Shown here in pieces: positions 36,093-44,804 of a stretch of DNA of 64,000 nt. A program made the position numbers and the translations under genes. The notes beneath the pieces are model-generated. The model was not told where the DNA came from. It made no database searches and worked only from the letters and a program-made list of their open reading frames with translations. Numbering within the stretch: the first letter of the stretch is position 1; every line of letters begins with the position of its first letter. The stretch is from Flavobacterium sp. KMS (GTDB taxonomy: Bacteria; Bacteroidota; Bacteroidia; Flavobacteriales; Flavobacteriaceae). The stretch lies in the NCBI RefSeq assembly GCF_000813005.1, contig NZ_JSYP01000004.1, positions 153,523-217,522 on the forward strand, given 5' to 3'.

Positions 36093-37193
36093 ATGAATAA
36101 CAGAAGAAACTGGCTGAAACAAATAGGATTAGGCACAATAGGATTAGGCTTTTGCCAATTTGATGGATTTGCAAATACTTCATCAGATTATATCTTACCC
36201 AATTTAGATAACTCTCCTATACTATTAAGATCAAATGAAAATCCTTACGGCCCTTCTCCGCTTGCTCGTGCCGCAATGACAAAAAGCGTAAACAGCAGTA
36301 ATAGATATAACTGGAAGCTTTGGTCAGAATTAATTTCCCTTATTGCAAAAAAGAATAACGTTTCAGATAACAATATTTTATTAGGTGCAGGTTCGACCGA
36401 AATTTTAGATTTAGTCCTTCAATACGCAGCTTTAAACAAAGGTAATTTTATAATTGCTGGAACTACATTCGATTACTGGATAGCTCCTTCTGATAAATTA
36501 GGCTTAAAAAAAATCACCATTCCATTAACTGATGACAAAAAACATGATTTAACAGCGATGTTAAAAGCTATTGATTCAGACACAAAAATGGTCTACATCT
36601 GCAATCCCAACAATCCGACGGGGACAATTTGTGACAGAGAAAAATTGGTATCCTTTATTAACGAAGCAACCAAAAAAACAATGGTTTTTGTAGACGAGGC
36701 TTATATCAATTTTACTACAGAACAATCATTAAGCAGCCTTGTTACTGAAAACAAAAACCTGATAATAACCAAGACTTTTTCAAAACTTTACGGATTAGCT
36801 GGTGCTCGTATCGGCTATGCAATTGCACATTCTGCCATTATTGAGCAATTAGGCAATTTAAAATCATCAACAAATATGTCAGTTAGCGTTATCTCAGCTT
36901 CTGCTGCCATAGCATCTCTAAATGATGAGAATTTTACTAAACAAGTATATTCCTCAAACGAAGAAGCAAAAAAATATACTATTGATCAGCTTACTCAATT
37001 AAATATAACTTGTATTCCGTCCTATTCAAATTTTATTTATTTCTCTTTAGCCAATTATAAAAAAGATTATTTCAAGCAATTAGAAGATCATAATATATTA
37101 GGAACGAAAATTTATGAAGAAAATGGAAAATGGACGAGAATCACAATAGGCACCATGAAAGAGATGCAACAATTTATTGAAGCTTTAAAATAA
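36093..37193 (+). CDS. Tat-exported histidinol-phosphate-aminotransferase-like PLP enzyme
   Basis: A 366-residue fold-type I aminotransferase of the HisC group. Substrate and cofactor motifs are present: LRSNENPYGPSPLAR near residue 48, VYICNPNNPTGTI, FVDEAYINF, and TFSKLYGLAGARIGY with the PLP-binding lysine. Unlike cytosolic HisC, it starts with MNNRRNWLKQIGLGTIGLGF, a twin-arginine signal (RRNWLK, then a hydrophobic stretch ending near FA-N), suggesting Tat export after the cofactor is loaded. No other histidine genes lie near it. It may act on an extracytoplasmic amino compound; its substrate is unknown. Confidence 0.85.
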   Translation: MNNRRNWLKQIGLGTIGLGFCQFDGFANTSSDYILPNLDNSPILLRSNENPYGPSPLARAAMTKSVNSSNRYNWKLWSELISLIAKKNNVSDNNILLGAGSTEILDLVLQYAALNKGNFIIAGTTFDYWIAPSDKLGLKKITIPLTDDKKHDLTAMLKAIDSDTKMVYICNPNNPTGTICDREKLVSFINEATKKTMVFVDEAYINFTTEQSLSSLVTENKNLIITKTFSKLYGLAGARIGYAIAHSAIIEQLGNLKSSTNMSVSVISASAAIASLNDENFTKQVYSSNEEAKKYTIDQLTQLNITCIPSYSNFIYFSLANYKKDYFKQLEDHNILGTKIYEENGKWTRITIGTMKEMQQFIEALK

Positions 37194-37313
37194 ATCTTTA
37201 TCAAAAAAAGCTATCTAAAGCTTTTGCAAGATATTATAACATCAATTTATTTTTTAACGAATTTAATCGTCTGTTATTTTATAGAAACTCAACTCAAAAT
37301 AGATTAAAATCCT

Positions 37314-37321
37314 TACTTTTG
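37314..37321 (+). promoter_or_regulatory. -7 promoter element TACTTTTG of murB
   Basis: Exact TAnnTTTG match 36 bases upstream of the murB ATG. No -33 TTG was found at the right distance. It overlaps the alternative TTG start at 37319, which argues against that longer frame. Confidence 0.45.
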
Positions 37322-37357
37322 AGCTCTCGATTAATTCTACAAAAAAGTTTCGCATTT

Positions 37358-38371
37358 ATGGAAATTCTATCTCAATTTTCTTTAAAAAATCATAATACTT
37401 TTGGCATTGAAGCCAAAGCAAAACAATTTATTGCCGTACATTCAATTGATGAATTGAGAAAGGTTTTAGAAGAAAATAAAAACCAAGCAAAATTTATTTT
37501 AGGTGGCGGAAGTAATATGCTTTTAACTAAAGATATTGATGCCTTGGTAATTCATATTGATTTAAAAGGAAAAAAGATAGTTGACGAAAATGATGATTTT
37601 GTTTGGGTTGAAAGTCAAGCTGGAGAAACATGGCATGATTTTGTGCTCTGGACAATCGAGCAAGATTTTGGCGGATTAGAAAACATGTCGCTTATTCCTG
37701 GTAATGTAGGAACTACTCCTGTACAAAACATTGGCGCTTATGGAACTGAAATAAAAGATACATTTGTTTCTTGCCAGGCAATGAATATCGAAACTCAGGA
37801 AATAAAAACTTTTACTCATGCGGAATGTAATTTCGGATATCGCGAAAGCATTTTTAAACACGAAGTAAAAGATCAATATATTATTACGTCTGTAACTTAC
37901 AAACTAACGAAGCGCAATCATAAAATCAACACTTCGTACGGAGATATTACTGCCGAACTAGCCAAAAACAACATTACAAACCCTAACTTAAAAGACGTTA
38001 GTAATGCTGTAATTGCGATTAGACAAAGTAAATTACCAGACCCAAAAGAACTAGGAAATAGCGGAAGCTTCTTTAAAAATCCTATTCTATTAAAATCAGA
38101 CTTCGAAAAGATACATCAGAAATTCCCAGAAATGAAATATTATGATGTTTCCGAAACTGAAGTTAAAGTTCCTGCTGGCTGGCTTATAGAGCAAGCTGGT
38201 TTTAAAGGAAAACGTTTTGGTGATGCCGGAATTCACAAAAATCAAGCTTTGGTTTTGGTTAATTACGGAAATGCTACTGGACAAGAAATTCTGGCAATCT
38301 CTAAAGACATCCAAAAAACAGTTTTCGAAAAATTCGGAATACATATAGAAGCCGAAGTAAATGTAATCTAA
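37358..38371 (+). CDS. murB: UDP-N-acetylmuramate dehydrogenase
   Basis: A 337-residue FAD enzyme of peptidoglycan synthesis, of the E. coli-like type I in length. It has FILGGGSNMLLTKD (FAD pyrophosphate-binding), SLIPGNVGTTPVQNIGAYG, FGYRESIFK and GNSGSFFKNPI with the catalytic serine, and AGWLIEQAGFKGKRFGDAGIH. The open frame starts at a TTG at 37319, but the ATG at 37358 (MEILSQFSLKNHNTFG) fits the family. A -7 element TACTTTTG lies at 37314-37321. Confidence 0.95.
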   Translation: MEILSQFSLKNHNTFGIEAKAKQFIAVHSIDELRKVLEENKNQAKFILGGGSNMLLTKDIDALVIHIDLKGKKIVDENDDFVWVESQAGETWHDFVLWTIEQDFGGLENMSLIPGNVGTTPVQNIGAYGTEIKDTFVSCQAMNIETQEIKTFTHAECNFGYRESIFKHEVKDQYIITSVTYKLTKRNHKINTSYGDITAELAKNNITNPNLKDVSNAVIAIRQSKLPDPKELGNSGSFFKNPILLKSDFEKIHQKFPEMKYYDVSETEVKVPAGWLIEQAGFKGKRFGDAGIHKNQALVLVNYGNATGQEILAISKDIQKTVFEKFGIHIEAEVNVI

Positions 38372-38381
38372 ATCTAAAAAT

Positions 38382-38840
38382 ATGAGTATAACTCTATCTA
38401 TCAAAACAATAAACCCTGATAACAAAAATGTAGCTCCTATTATTAATGAGTTATGCATGAACCTTCAGGAACGTTTTGGCAGCGACGGGAAAAACTCATT
38501 TACAGATTGGAACAATAACAACCCCAAATATTTATTTATTGCCGCCGAACTCGATAACGAAATCGTAGGTTGTGGCGCAATACGACCTATTACAGAAACT
38601 ACAGGCGAAGTAAAACGGATGTATGCTAAATATCCGCGAAAGAGAATCGGTCAATCTATTTTATCTTTCTTAGAAACGAAAGCTAAAGAGATTGGTTACG
38701 ATGAATTAATCCTGGAAACTCGGGTTAAAAATCTGGAAGCAACACAATTCTATCAAAAATCAGGTTATAAAACCATTCCAAACTACGGCAAATATGTAAA
38801 TAACTCCGAAGCAATTTGTTTTGGAAAAAACTTAATATAA
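38382..38840 (+). CDS. GNAT family N-acetyltransferase
   Basis: A 152-residue single-domain acetyltransferase: IVGCGAIRPIT and VKRMYAKYPRKRIGQSILSFL (the acetyl-CoA-binding loop) and LILETRVKNLEATQFYQKSGY. Substrate unknown. It begins 10 bases after murB and ends one base before the FMN-binding gene, so these genes probably form one transcription unit. Confidence 0.88.
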   Translation: MSITLSIKTINPDNKNVAPIINELCMNLQERFGSDGKNSFTDWNNNNPKYLFIAAELDNEIVGCGAIRPITETTGEVKRMYAKYPRKRIGQSILSFLETKAKEIGYDELILETRVKNLEATQFYQKSGYKTIPNYGKYVNNSEAICFGKNLI

Positions 38841-38841
38841 T

Positions 38842-39456
38842 ATGCACACACCAAGTATATTCAAAAATGAAGATCCTGAAGCAATTAGAGCTTTTCTTAA
38901 AGAAAACAGCTTCGGTATATTAATCAATCAGACGAATGGAAAATTGTGGGCAACACATATTCCGCTAGAAATAGAAACCAATGCCGATGGCAAAGAAATA
39001 TTGTGTGGTCACATCTCTAAACTAAATCCGCAAGGAGAAGGCTTTACACAAAATGATCAGATTCTAGCTGTTTTTTCTGGTCCGCATAGTTACATTTCGT
39101 CTTCATGGTATGATCATGAAAATGTACCTACCTGGAACTATATTGCAGTACATATCTATGGTAGAATAAAAATTGTAAATCACGAAGCTGCTGTCGAATC
39201 GCTAAAAAAATTAGTAGACAAATATGAAGCTAATTCAGAAAAACCTATTCGAGTAGAAGATTTATCTGCAAAAACAATGCGACAAGCACACGGAATAATC
39301 GCTTTCGAGATTGAAATAGATGAAATTCAGGCTACTAAAAAAATGTCTCAAAACAGAGACGATGTTAATTACAAAAACATAATCACAGCCTTAGAAAAAA
39401 CAGAAAACCCTCAGTCTATTGCGGTTGCAAAAGAAATGGAAAAATGCAGAAAGTAA
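38842..39456 (+). CDS. FMN-binding protein of the PaiB family
   Basis: A 204-residue protein with the PaiB/FMN-binding negative transcriptional regulator pattern: HTPSIFKNEDPEAIRAFLKE at the start, ATHIPLEIE, then VFSGPHSYISSSWYDHENVPTWNYIAVHIYG in two parts, and KTMRQAHGIIAFEIEI. Despite the family name it is a flavin-reductase-like split-barrel. It follows the acetyltransferase by one base; PaiA/PaiB-type pairs (acetyltransferase plus FMN protein) are known in other bacteria. Confidence 0.9.
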   Translation: MHTPSIFKNEDPEAIRAFLKENSFGILINQTNGKLWATHIPLEIETNADGKEILCGHISKLNPQGEGFTQNDQILAVFSGPHSYISSSWYDHENVPTWNYIAVHIYGRIKIVNHEAAVESLKKLVDKYEANSEKPIRVEDLSAKTMRQAHGIIAFEIEIDEIQATKKMSQNRDDVNYKNIITALEKTENPQSIAVAKEMEKCRK

Positions 39457-39538
39457 TTACAAATTAAGGGTTGAAAATCGGGAATTCATAATTACATTTG
39501 CACTCGCAAGATTTAAAATTAAAAGACATTAAAATCAG

Positions 39539-40648
39539 ATGCTTACAATTATTTTATACTTTTTTATTGCTATCGTTGTTGTACAACTTTCTTACTATCT
39601 GGGTATATTTAGTAAATTTTCTTTTGCTAAAACACAGAATATCACTCCAAAAAGAATTCCAATTTCAGTTATTGTCTGTGCAAAAAACGAAGCCGAAAAT
39701 GCAGTTAAGTATATCCCGCTTTTAATAGAGCAAGATTATCCTGATTTTGAAATTGTTTTAATAGACGATGCTTCTAGTGATGAAACTTTAGAAATTTTTG
39801 AACTTTTCGAAAGCCAATACCCAAATTTAGTACGTTTAGTTAAAGTAAAAAATAACGAAGCCTTTTGGGGAAATAAAAAGTATGCTCTAACTTTAGGGAT
39901 TAAAGCTGCCAAAAAAGAGTACCTATTATTTACTGATGCTGATTGTTATCCTACTTCTAAAAACTGGATTACTGCAATGAGTTCACAGTTTACAATGAAC
40001 AAAACAATCGTTTTAGGATATGGCGCTTACGAAAGAATAGAAAAATCATTCCTAAATAAAATCATTCGTTACGAAACCTTACTTACTGCCCTACAATATT
40101 TTTCTTGGGCAAAAGCAGGTCACCCATATATGGGAGTTGGTCGTAATCTAGCCTACAAAAAAGAAGAGTTTTTTAATGTAAACGGATTCATCGGACATAT
40201 TCAGGTTCGTTCTGGCGATGATGATTTATTTATTAATGAAGCTGCAAATAGCAACAACACAACTCTATCATACTCTCCTGAGAGTTTTACTTATTCTAAA
40301 CCTAAGGAAACTTATAGAGACTGGTTTATTCAAAAAAGAAGACATATAGCTACAGCTAATTATTATAAGTTTTTTGATAAAATTCAATTGGGTGTTTTTT
40401 ATAGCTCACAATTATTATTCTTTATACTTGCCATTATTTTGCTTGCATTTCAATTTCAATGGATAATTGTATTAAGCTTATTCTTGGTACGTTATATTGC
40501 TGCGTGGCTTGTTGTAGGTTTCTCAGCAGGAAAATTAAAAGAAAATGATTTAAAATTTTGGTTTCCTATCGTAGAAATTGTGCTTATATTCACTCAAATT
40601 AATATCTTTATAACTAATATCTTTTCAAAACCAGTACATTGGAAATAA
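39539..40648 (+). CDS. family 2 glycosyltransferase, membrane-bound
   Basis: A 369-residue GT2 glycosyltransferase with one N-terminal membrane helix and two to three C-terminal ones. The catalytic domain has ISVIVCAKNEAENAVKYIP, VLIDDASSDET, LFTDADCYPTSKNW (DxD), GDDDLFINEAA, and QKRRHIATA (QxxRW-like). It overlaps the ECF sigma gene by ten bases. Confidence 0.9.
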   Translation: MLTIILYFFIAIVVVQLSYYLGIFSKFSFAKTQNITPKRIPISVIVCAKNEAENAVKYIPLLIEQDYPDFEIVLIDDASSDETLEIFELFESQYPNLVRLVKVKNNEAFWGNKKYALTLGIKAAKKEYLLFTDADCYPTSKNWITAMSSQFTMNKTIVLGYGAYERIEKSFLNKIIRYETLLTALQYFSWAKAGHPYMGVGRNLAYKKEEFFNVNGFIGHIQVRSGDDDLFINEAANSNNTTLSYSPESFTYSKPKETYRDWFIQKRRHIATANYYKFFDKIQLGVFYSSQLLFFILAIILLAFQFQWIIVLSLFLVRYIAAWLVVGFSAGKLKENDLKFWFPIVEIVLIFTQINIFITNIFSKPVHWK

Positions 40649-41190
40649 ATTCTAAAATAGAGAAAGCAAAAAATGGAGATCAAATTGCCTTCACTTTTTT
40701 GTTGGACCATTATTGGAACGAAGTTTATGGCTTCATGCTTAAACGCACCGAAAACGAAACCATTGCTGAAGATATTACCATCGAAACTTTCTCTAAAGCT
40801 TTTGATAAAATAAAAACGTACAATTCCGAATTTCAATTCAACACATGGCTTATTGCTATTGCAAAGAATGTACATATCGATTTATTACGTAAAAAGAGAA
40901 CCAATCTTTTTATAGAAATCACCGATCAGGAAAACCAACAAGCTTATAATATTGCCGACACTACTCCGTCGGTAGAGGATGAATTAATCACTGAACAAAA
41001 TTTATCCCGATTATTACATTGCATAAAAGAATTAAAGCCACATTATCAGGAAGTAATTCAGCTACGCTATTTTCAGGAAATGAGTTACCAAGAAATTGCA
41101 CTCAAAATAAACGAGCCTTTAAGCAATGTAAAAATAAAATTACTTCGCGCTAAAAAATTATTAGCAGAAGTGATTAAAAACAAAAGATAA
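40639..41190 (+). CDS. ECF-type RNA polymerase sigma factor
   Basis: A 183-residue sigma-70 family ECF factor. Region 2 includes YWNEVYGFMLKRTENETIAEDITIETFSKAFDKI, split by the usual helix turns, and region 4 includes YQEVIQLRYFQEMSYQEIALKINEPLSNVKIKLLRAK. The start appears to be TTG at 40639, inside the end of the glycosyltransferase gene; no ATG is available at the family's N-terminus. No anti-sigma factor gene is adjacent: the next gene, after 153 bases, encodes a TonB-like protein. Confidence 0.9.
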   Translation: MEINSKIEKAKNGDQIAFTFLLDHYWNEVYGFMLKRTENETIAEDITIETFSKAFDKIKTYNSEFQFNTWLIAIAKNVHIDLLRKKRTNLFIEITDQENQQAYNIADTTPSVEDELITEQNLSRLLHCIKELKPHYQEVIQLRYFQEMSYQEIALKINEPLSNVKIKLLRAKKLLAEVIKNKR

Positions 41191-41343
41191 TTTATTATCT
41201 TTAAGCAAAGGATAAAACATCTACATCTTTATTCTTAAATAAATAAAAATCCCGCATACCAAAGTTCTTATTATTAACGTTATTAGGTAAAACAATTTTT
41301 GCTTATGATTTAACCACTACTTAACCTTAAAAAACCGTGAATT

Positions 41344-42153
41344 ATGTCAACATCAAGCATCTACGAAAACAAATGGATTGACCTTGTATTCGAAAACAGA
41401 AACAAAGAGTATGGCGCGTACCAGTTACGCCAAGAAAGTTCAAAAAACTCAATTAAGGCACTTTTCATGGGATTGTTTTTTACCACAGCCATTGTGTGCG
41501 CTTCAATGTTTATTACTAAACTGAGCAAAGTCGATGTAATAACCACTATCCCCGAAAGTTTGCCGACAATTGTACAAGTCAGTAAGGTTCACATTAATGA
41601 GAAATCGGCAGAAATGCCTGCTGTAAAATCTCAACCTGTTGAAACTGCTATTGAAAAAAGCCAACTTGTAAACCCTACAATTGTAGAAGCAAGCCAAGTT
41701 ACACAAGAAGTAGCAAAGGCTACCGAGAACGTTGTGGCAGTAAAAGCAACAGGTGGCGAAAGTAACGGAATACTAACAAATGCCATACAAAGTGGAGGTG
41801 GCGGACCAGAAGTTGTAACAGCACCAACTATTAACGAACCTACACCTATTGGTTCTCTAGACAAATTGCCAGAATTCCCTGGAGGGATGAATAAGTTTTA
41901 TACTTATGTAGGTAACAATTTTAATCGTCCGGAATTAGATAGCGAAAGAACGATTCGTATTTATGTATCATTTGTAATTGAGAGAGACGGAAGCATGACC
42001 GATATCCTTGTAAGAAATGATCCAGGATACGGCTTAGGCAAAGAAGCTATTAGAGTTTTAAAATCTTTAAGAACTAAATGGAGTCCAGGAATGGTTGATT
42101 CTAAACCAGTTCGTACTGCATACAACCTACCTATTACAATAAAAACAGAATAA
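41344..42153 (+). CDS. TonB-like energy transducer
   Basis: A 269-residue protein with a short cytosolic N-terminus (FENRNKEYGAYQLRQE), one membrane helix (about 40-60), a Val/Thr/Pro/Glu-rich periplasmic linker, and a C-terminal TonB domain (about 190-269) with RIYVSFVIERDGSMTDI and LGKEAIRVLKSLRTKWSPG. Proteins of this type couple the proton gradient to outer-membrane receptors. Its gene ends in a terminator. Confidence 0.9.
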   Translation: MSTSSIYENKWIDLVFENRNKEYGAYQLRQESSKNSIKALFMGLFFTTAIVCASMFITKLSKVDVITTIPESLPTIVQVSKVHINEKSAEMPAVKSQPVETAIEKSQLVNPTIVEASQVTQEVAKATENVVAVKATGGESNGILTNAIQSGGGGPEVVTAPTINEPTPIGSLDKLPEFPGGMNKFYTYVGNNFNRPELDSERTIRIYVSFVIERDGSMTDILVRNDPGYGLGKEAIRVLKSLRTKWSPGMVDSKPVRTAYNLPITIKTE

Positions 42154-42172
42154 AACAGAATAAATATAAATT

Positions 42173-42202
42173 AAAAAGCAGAATTTAGGTTCTGCTTTTT
42201 TT
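42173..42202 (+). terminator. terminator of the TonB-like gene
   Basis: AAAAAGCAGAA (42173-42183) pairs with TTCTGCTTTTT (42190-42200) around loop TTTAGG, followed by T. The same stem sequence is reused after the next gene. Confidence 0.9.
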
Positions 42203-42323
42203 ATGCCCTTTTATTTTAAAAAAGGAATTCTTATCTAATTATCTAAAGTAAGTTTTTTATAAAAAAATGTATCTTTACTGATGAAAATTACTTTTTTAAA
42301 ATCATCAAAACAAACAATAAATT

Positions 42324-42704
42324 ATGGGAATATTTTCGGCAATACTTGGTAATGCAGGCACAGTAAGTCAAGACGAATTAATTAAAAAATACGGTTTACT
42401 TTTAACCGATAATGAAGAAATAGAATTAGGCTTTAAACTTATTCGCGATACTTTTATTTTTACTACAAAACGATTAATTCTGGTTGACAAACAAGGATTA
42501 ACTGGTAGTAAAACCGAATACAAATCGATTTCATACAAAAGTATCACAAGATTTAGTGTTGAAACTGCAGGAACTTTTGACCTTGACGCTGAATTAAAAA
42601 TTTGGGTTTCGAGCGAATTGCATCCGAGTATTATTAAACAATTTAATAAATCGGTAAATGTATATGAAGTTCAAAAAGTATTAGCACACCACGTATTAAA
42701 ATAA
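42324..42704 (+). CDS. bacterial PH domain protein
   Basis: A 126-residue cytosolic protein of the bPH_1 type: LLTDNEEIELGFKLIRDTFIFTTKRLILVDKQGLTGSKTEYKSISY in successive strands, then FSVETAGTFDLDAELKIWVSS and a C-terminal helix. The FTTKRLILVDKQG segment is diagnostic. Function unknown. It stands alone between two terminators. Confidence 0.86.
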   Translation: MGIFSAILGNAGTVSQDELIKKYGLLLTDNEEIELGFKLIRDTFIFTTKRLILVDKQGLTGSKTEYKSISYKSITRFSVETAGTFDLDAELKIWVSSELHPSIIKQFNKSVNVYEVQKVLAHHVLK

Positions 42705-42734
42705 AAAAAAGCAGAACCTAGGTTCTGCTTTTTT
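42704..42734. terminator. bidirectional terminator between PH and M48 genes
   Basis: AAAAGCAGAACC (about 42707-42718) pairs with GGTTCTGCTTTT (42721-42732), flanked by A and T runs on its two sides. Confidence 0.92.
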
Positions 42735-42760
42735 ATGTTCAATTCTAAAAATAGACTTAA

Positions 42761-43630
42761 TTATTTTTTAGTCGTTTTTTTAACTGTTTTTTTAGTTGTC
42801 GTTTTCTTTGCAGCTACTGGCACAGTGTTAACAATTTTTTGCTGAACATATGGTTTGTATACTCCGTCTTTTTCAGCTCTTTTTTTAGCATTATCTGCTC
42901 TTTCCTTAGAATCAGGATGTGAACTCATCATTTTATCCAAGAAAGATCCTTCGGCACCTTCGCTCATTTTAGCAAGAATTCTAAATGCAGATTCTTCGGC
43001 ATTTACATTATAGCCATTCTTTTTCATGAAGTTATAAGAAAACAAATCAGCCTCAGATTCCTGAGTTCTACTGTGTTTGCTATCAATCATCGCATTTCCA
43101 ATTTTTACCAATTGCGTATCTGTAAGAGCAGAAATTTTTGCTGATTGTGAAGCTGCAGCATCAATTAAAGCTTCTTTTTTGTAAGCAGCTTTCATCGCAT
43201 CTCTTGAATCGTGATTGGCAACGTGACCAATTTCATGCCCAATAACTGCAAGCAATTCGTTATCATCCATAATATCCATTAAACCAGAATATACACGAAC
43301 GCTACCATCTGCAGTTGCAAAGGCATTTACTTCTTTTAGCATATACACTTTGTAGTTTAATGTATATCCATCTCCAGCAGTATGTTTTCCAAACAATCTG
43401 TTTAGTCTAATTGCATAACCATCTGTAGCTGGTGCAATTTGATTTTTAGCATCCATTTCTGCAACTGCTTCTTTTGATAAAGCTGCTGCATCGGCATCGC
43501 TAAACGTAAATCCTGCAACTCCTTTTTGAACAGCTCCTAAAGCTTTTTCTCCCAAATTTATTTGTGCATTGGCTTGTGTAAAACCAAAAGTTGCAAGCAA
43601 AACAACTAACGCTATCGATTTTCTTTTCAT
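42761..43630 (-). CDS. M48 family metalloprotease
   Basis: A 289-residue protein with a signal peptide (residues 1-22, ending TQANA-Q). It has the zinc motif HEIGH (in AVIGHEIGHVANHDS) with the third ligand glutamate in SRTQESEADLFSYNFM. The C-terminal tail is a lysine/threonine-rich stretch (KKTTTKKTVKKTTKK). It is a periplasmic BepA/LoiP-like protease probably involved in outer-membrane protein quality control. The gene is monocistronic. Confidence 0.94.
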   Translation of the reverse strand: MKRKSIALVVLLATFGFTQANAQINLGEKALGAVQKGVAGFTFSDADAAALSKEAVAEMDAKNQIAPATDGYAIRLNRLFGKHTAGDGYTLNYKVYMLKEVNAFATADGSVRVYSGLMDIMDDNELLAVIGHEIGHVANHDSRDAMKAAYKKEALIDAAASQSAKISALTDTQLVKIGNAMIDSKHSRTQESEADLFSYNFMKKNGYNVNAEESAFRILAKMSEGAEGSFLDKMMSSHPDSKERADNAKKRAEKDGVYKPYVQQKIVNTVPVAAKKTTTKKTVKKTTKK

Positions 43631-43656
43631 CTTTTTAATTATTAAATTAACTGTAG

Positions 43657-43664
43657 CAAATATA
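43657..43664 (-). promoter_or_regulatory. -7 promoter element TATATTTG of the M48 gene
   Basis: Exact TAnnTTTG match on the minus strand, 26 bases before the ATG at 43630. Confidence 0.5.
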
Positions 43665-43882
43665 CTACATCTTTAAAATACACGTATCTCGGAAACCAAA
43701 TAATTTTAGAAGAAAAAAATATCTTATAATTTCAGAAATCCCGACCATTTATTGCGGTTTTAATCAAAAAACCTTTCATTCATCTTAATTTATTAATAAT
43801 CCGTAAAAAAGAATTTAACAGTCATTTTGTTATCGTTTTATAAATTAAAGCATAAACAAATCTACAAATAAACAACAATGCT

Positions 43883-43890
43883 TATCTTTG
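43883..43890 (+). promoter_or_regulatory. -7 promoter element TATCTTTG of lipA
   Basis: Exact TAnnTTTG match only 11 bases before the first ATG of lipA (43902), so the leader would be about 5-11 bases. A second overlapping partial match (TACTTTGA) follows. Confidence 0.55.
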
Positions 43891-43901
43891 TACTTTGAAT
43901 A

Positions 43902-44777
43902 ATGAATATGGAAAGCGTTATAGATAATAATTTACCAATTGGGAAACCAAAATGGTTGAAGGTAAAACTACCAATCGGACAAAAATATACTGAACTACGT
44001 GGTTTAGTAGATAAATATAGTTTAAATACAATTTGTACTTCTGGAAGCTGCCCAAATATGGGTGAATGCTGGGGAGAAGGAACAGCTACTTTTATGATCT
44101 TAGGTAACGTTTGTACACGTTCTTGTGGTTTTTGTGGTGTAAAAACCGGGAGACCTGAGACTGTAGATTGGGACGAACCAGAAAAAGTAGCACGTTCTAT
44201 TAAAATCATGAATATCAAACACGCTGTTATAACAAGTGTAGATAGAGATGATTTAAAAGATGGTGGTTCGATTATTTGGAATGAAACCGTGAAAGCAATT
44301 CGACGTATGAATCCAAATACGACTTTAGAGACATTAATTCCTGATTTTCAAGGAATCGAAAGAAACATTGACAGAATTGTAGAAGCTAATCCAGAGGTTG
44401 TTTCTCATAACGTAGAAACTGTTCGTCGATTAACTCGTGAAGTACGTATACAAGCCAAATACGATCGTAGCTTAGAAGTTTTACGCTACCTAAAAGAAAA
44501 AGGAATCAACAGAACCAAGTCTGGAATCATGCTTGGACTAGGAGAAACCGAAGAGGAAGTATTTCAAACTATGACCGATTTGCGCAATGCAAATGTAGAT
44601 GTAGTAACAATTGGTCAATATTTACAACCAAGTAAAAAACATTTACCTGTAAAAGAATTTATCACTCCAGATCAATTTGCCAGATATGAAAAATTCGGAC
44701 TAGAACTAGGTTTTCGCCACGTCGAAAGCGGTCCGTTAGTGCGTTCTTCCTACAAAGCGCAAAAACATATTCTTTAG
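43902..44777 (+). CDS. lipA: lipoyl synthase
   Basis: A 291-residue radical-SAM enzyme that inserts sulfur into the octanoyl groups of lipoyl domains. Both iron-sulfur sites are visible: the auxiliary cluster in [12 protein letters not shown] and the SAM-binding cluster in CTRSCGFC (Cys-x3-Cys-x2-Cys); the third auxiliary ligand region is near the C-terminus in [10 protein letters not shown], which is the conserved RSSY motif. The start may be ATG 43902 or 43908. It is followed by gap 27 bases downstream. Confidence 0.97.
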   Translation: MNMESVIDNNLPIGKPKWLKVKLPIGQKYTELRGLVDKYSLNTICTSGSCPNMGECWGEGTATFMILGNVCTRSCGFCGVKTGRPETVDWDEPEKVARSIKIMNIKHAVITSVDRDDLKDGGSIIWNETVKAIRRMNPNTTLETLIPDFQGIERNIDRIVEANPEVVSHNVETVRRLTREVRIQAKYDRSLEVLRYLKEKGINRTKSGIMLGLGETEEEVFQTMTDLRNANVDVVTIGQYLQPSKKHLPVKEFITPDQFARYEKFGLELGFRHVESGPLVRSSYKAQKHIL

Positions 44778-44804
44778 TTTTAAATGTTGAATATTTTATC
44801 TTAA

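Noticed and set aside
39498..39725. Plus-strand frame of 75 codons
   Set aside because: It overlaps the start of the glycosyltransferase in another frame; the glycosyltransferase has full family motifs.
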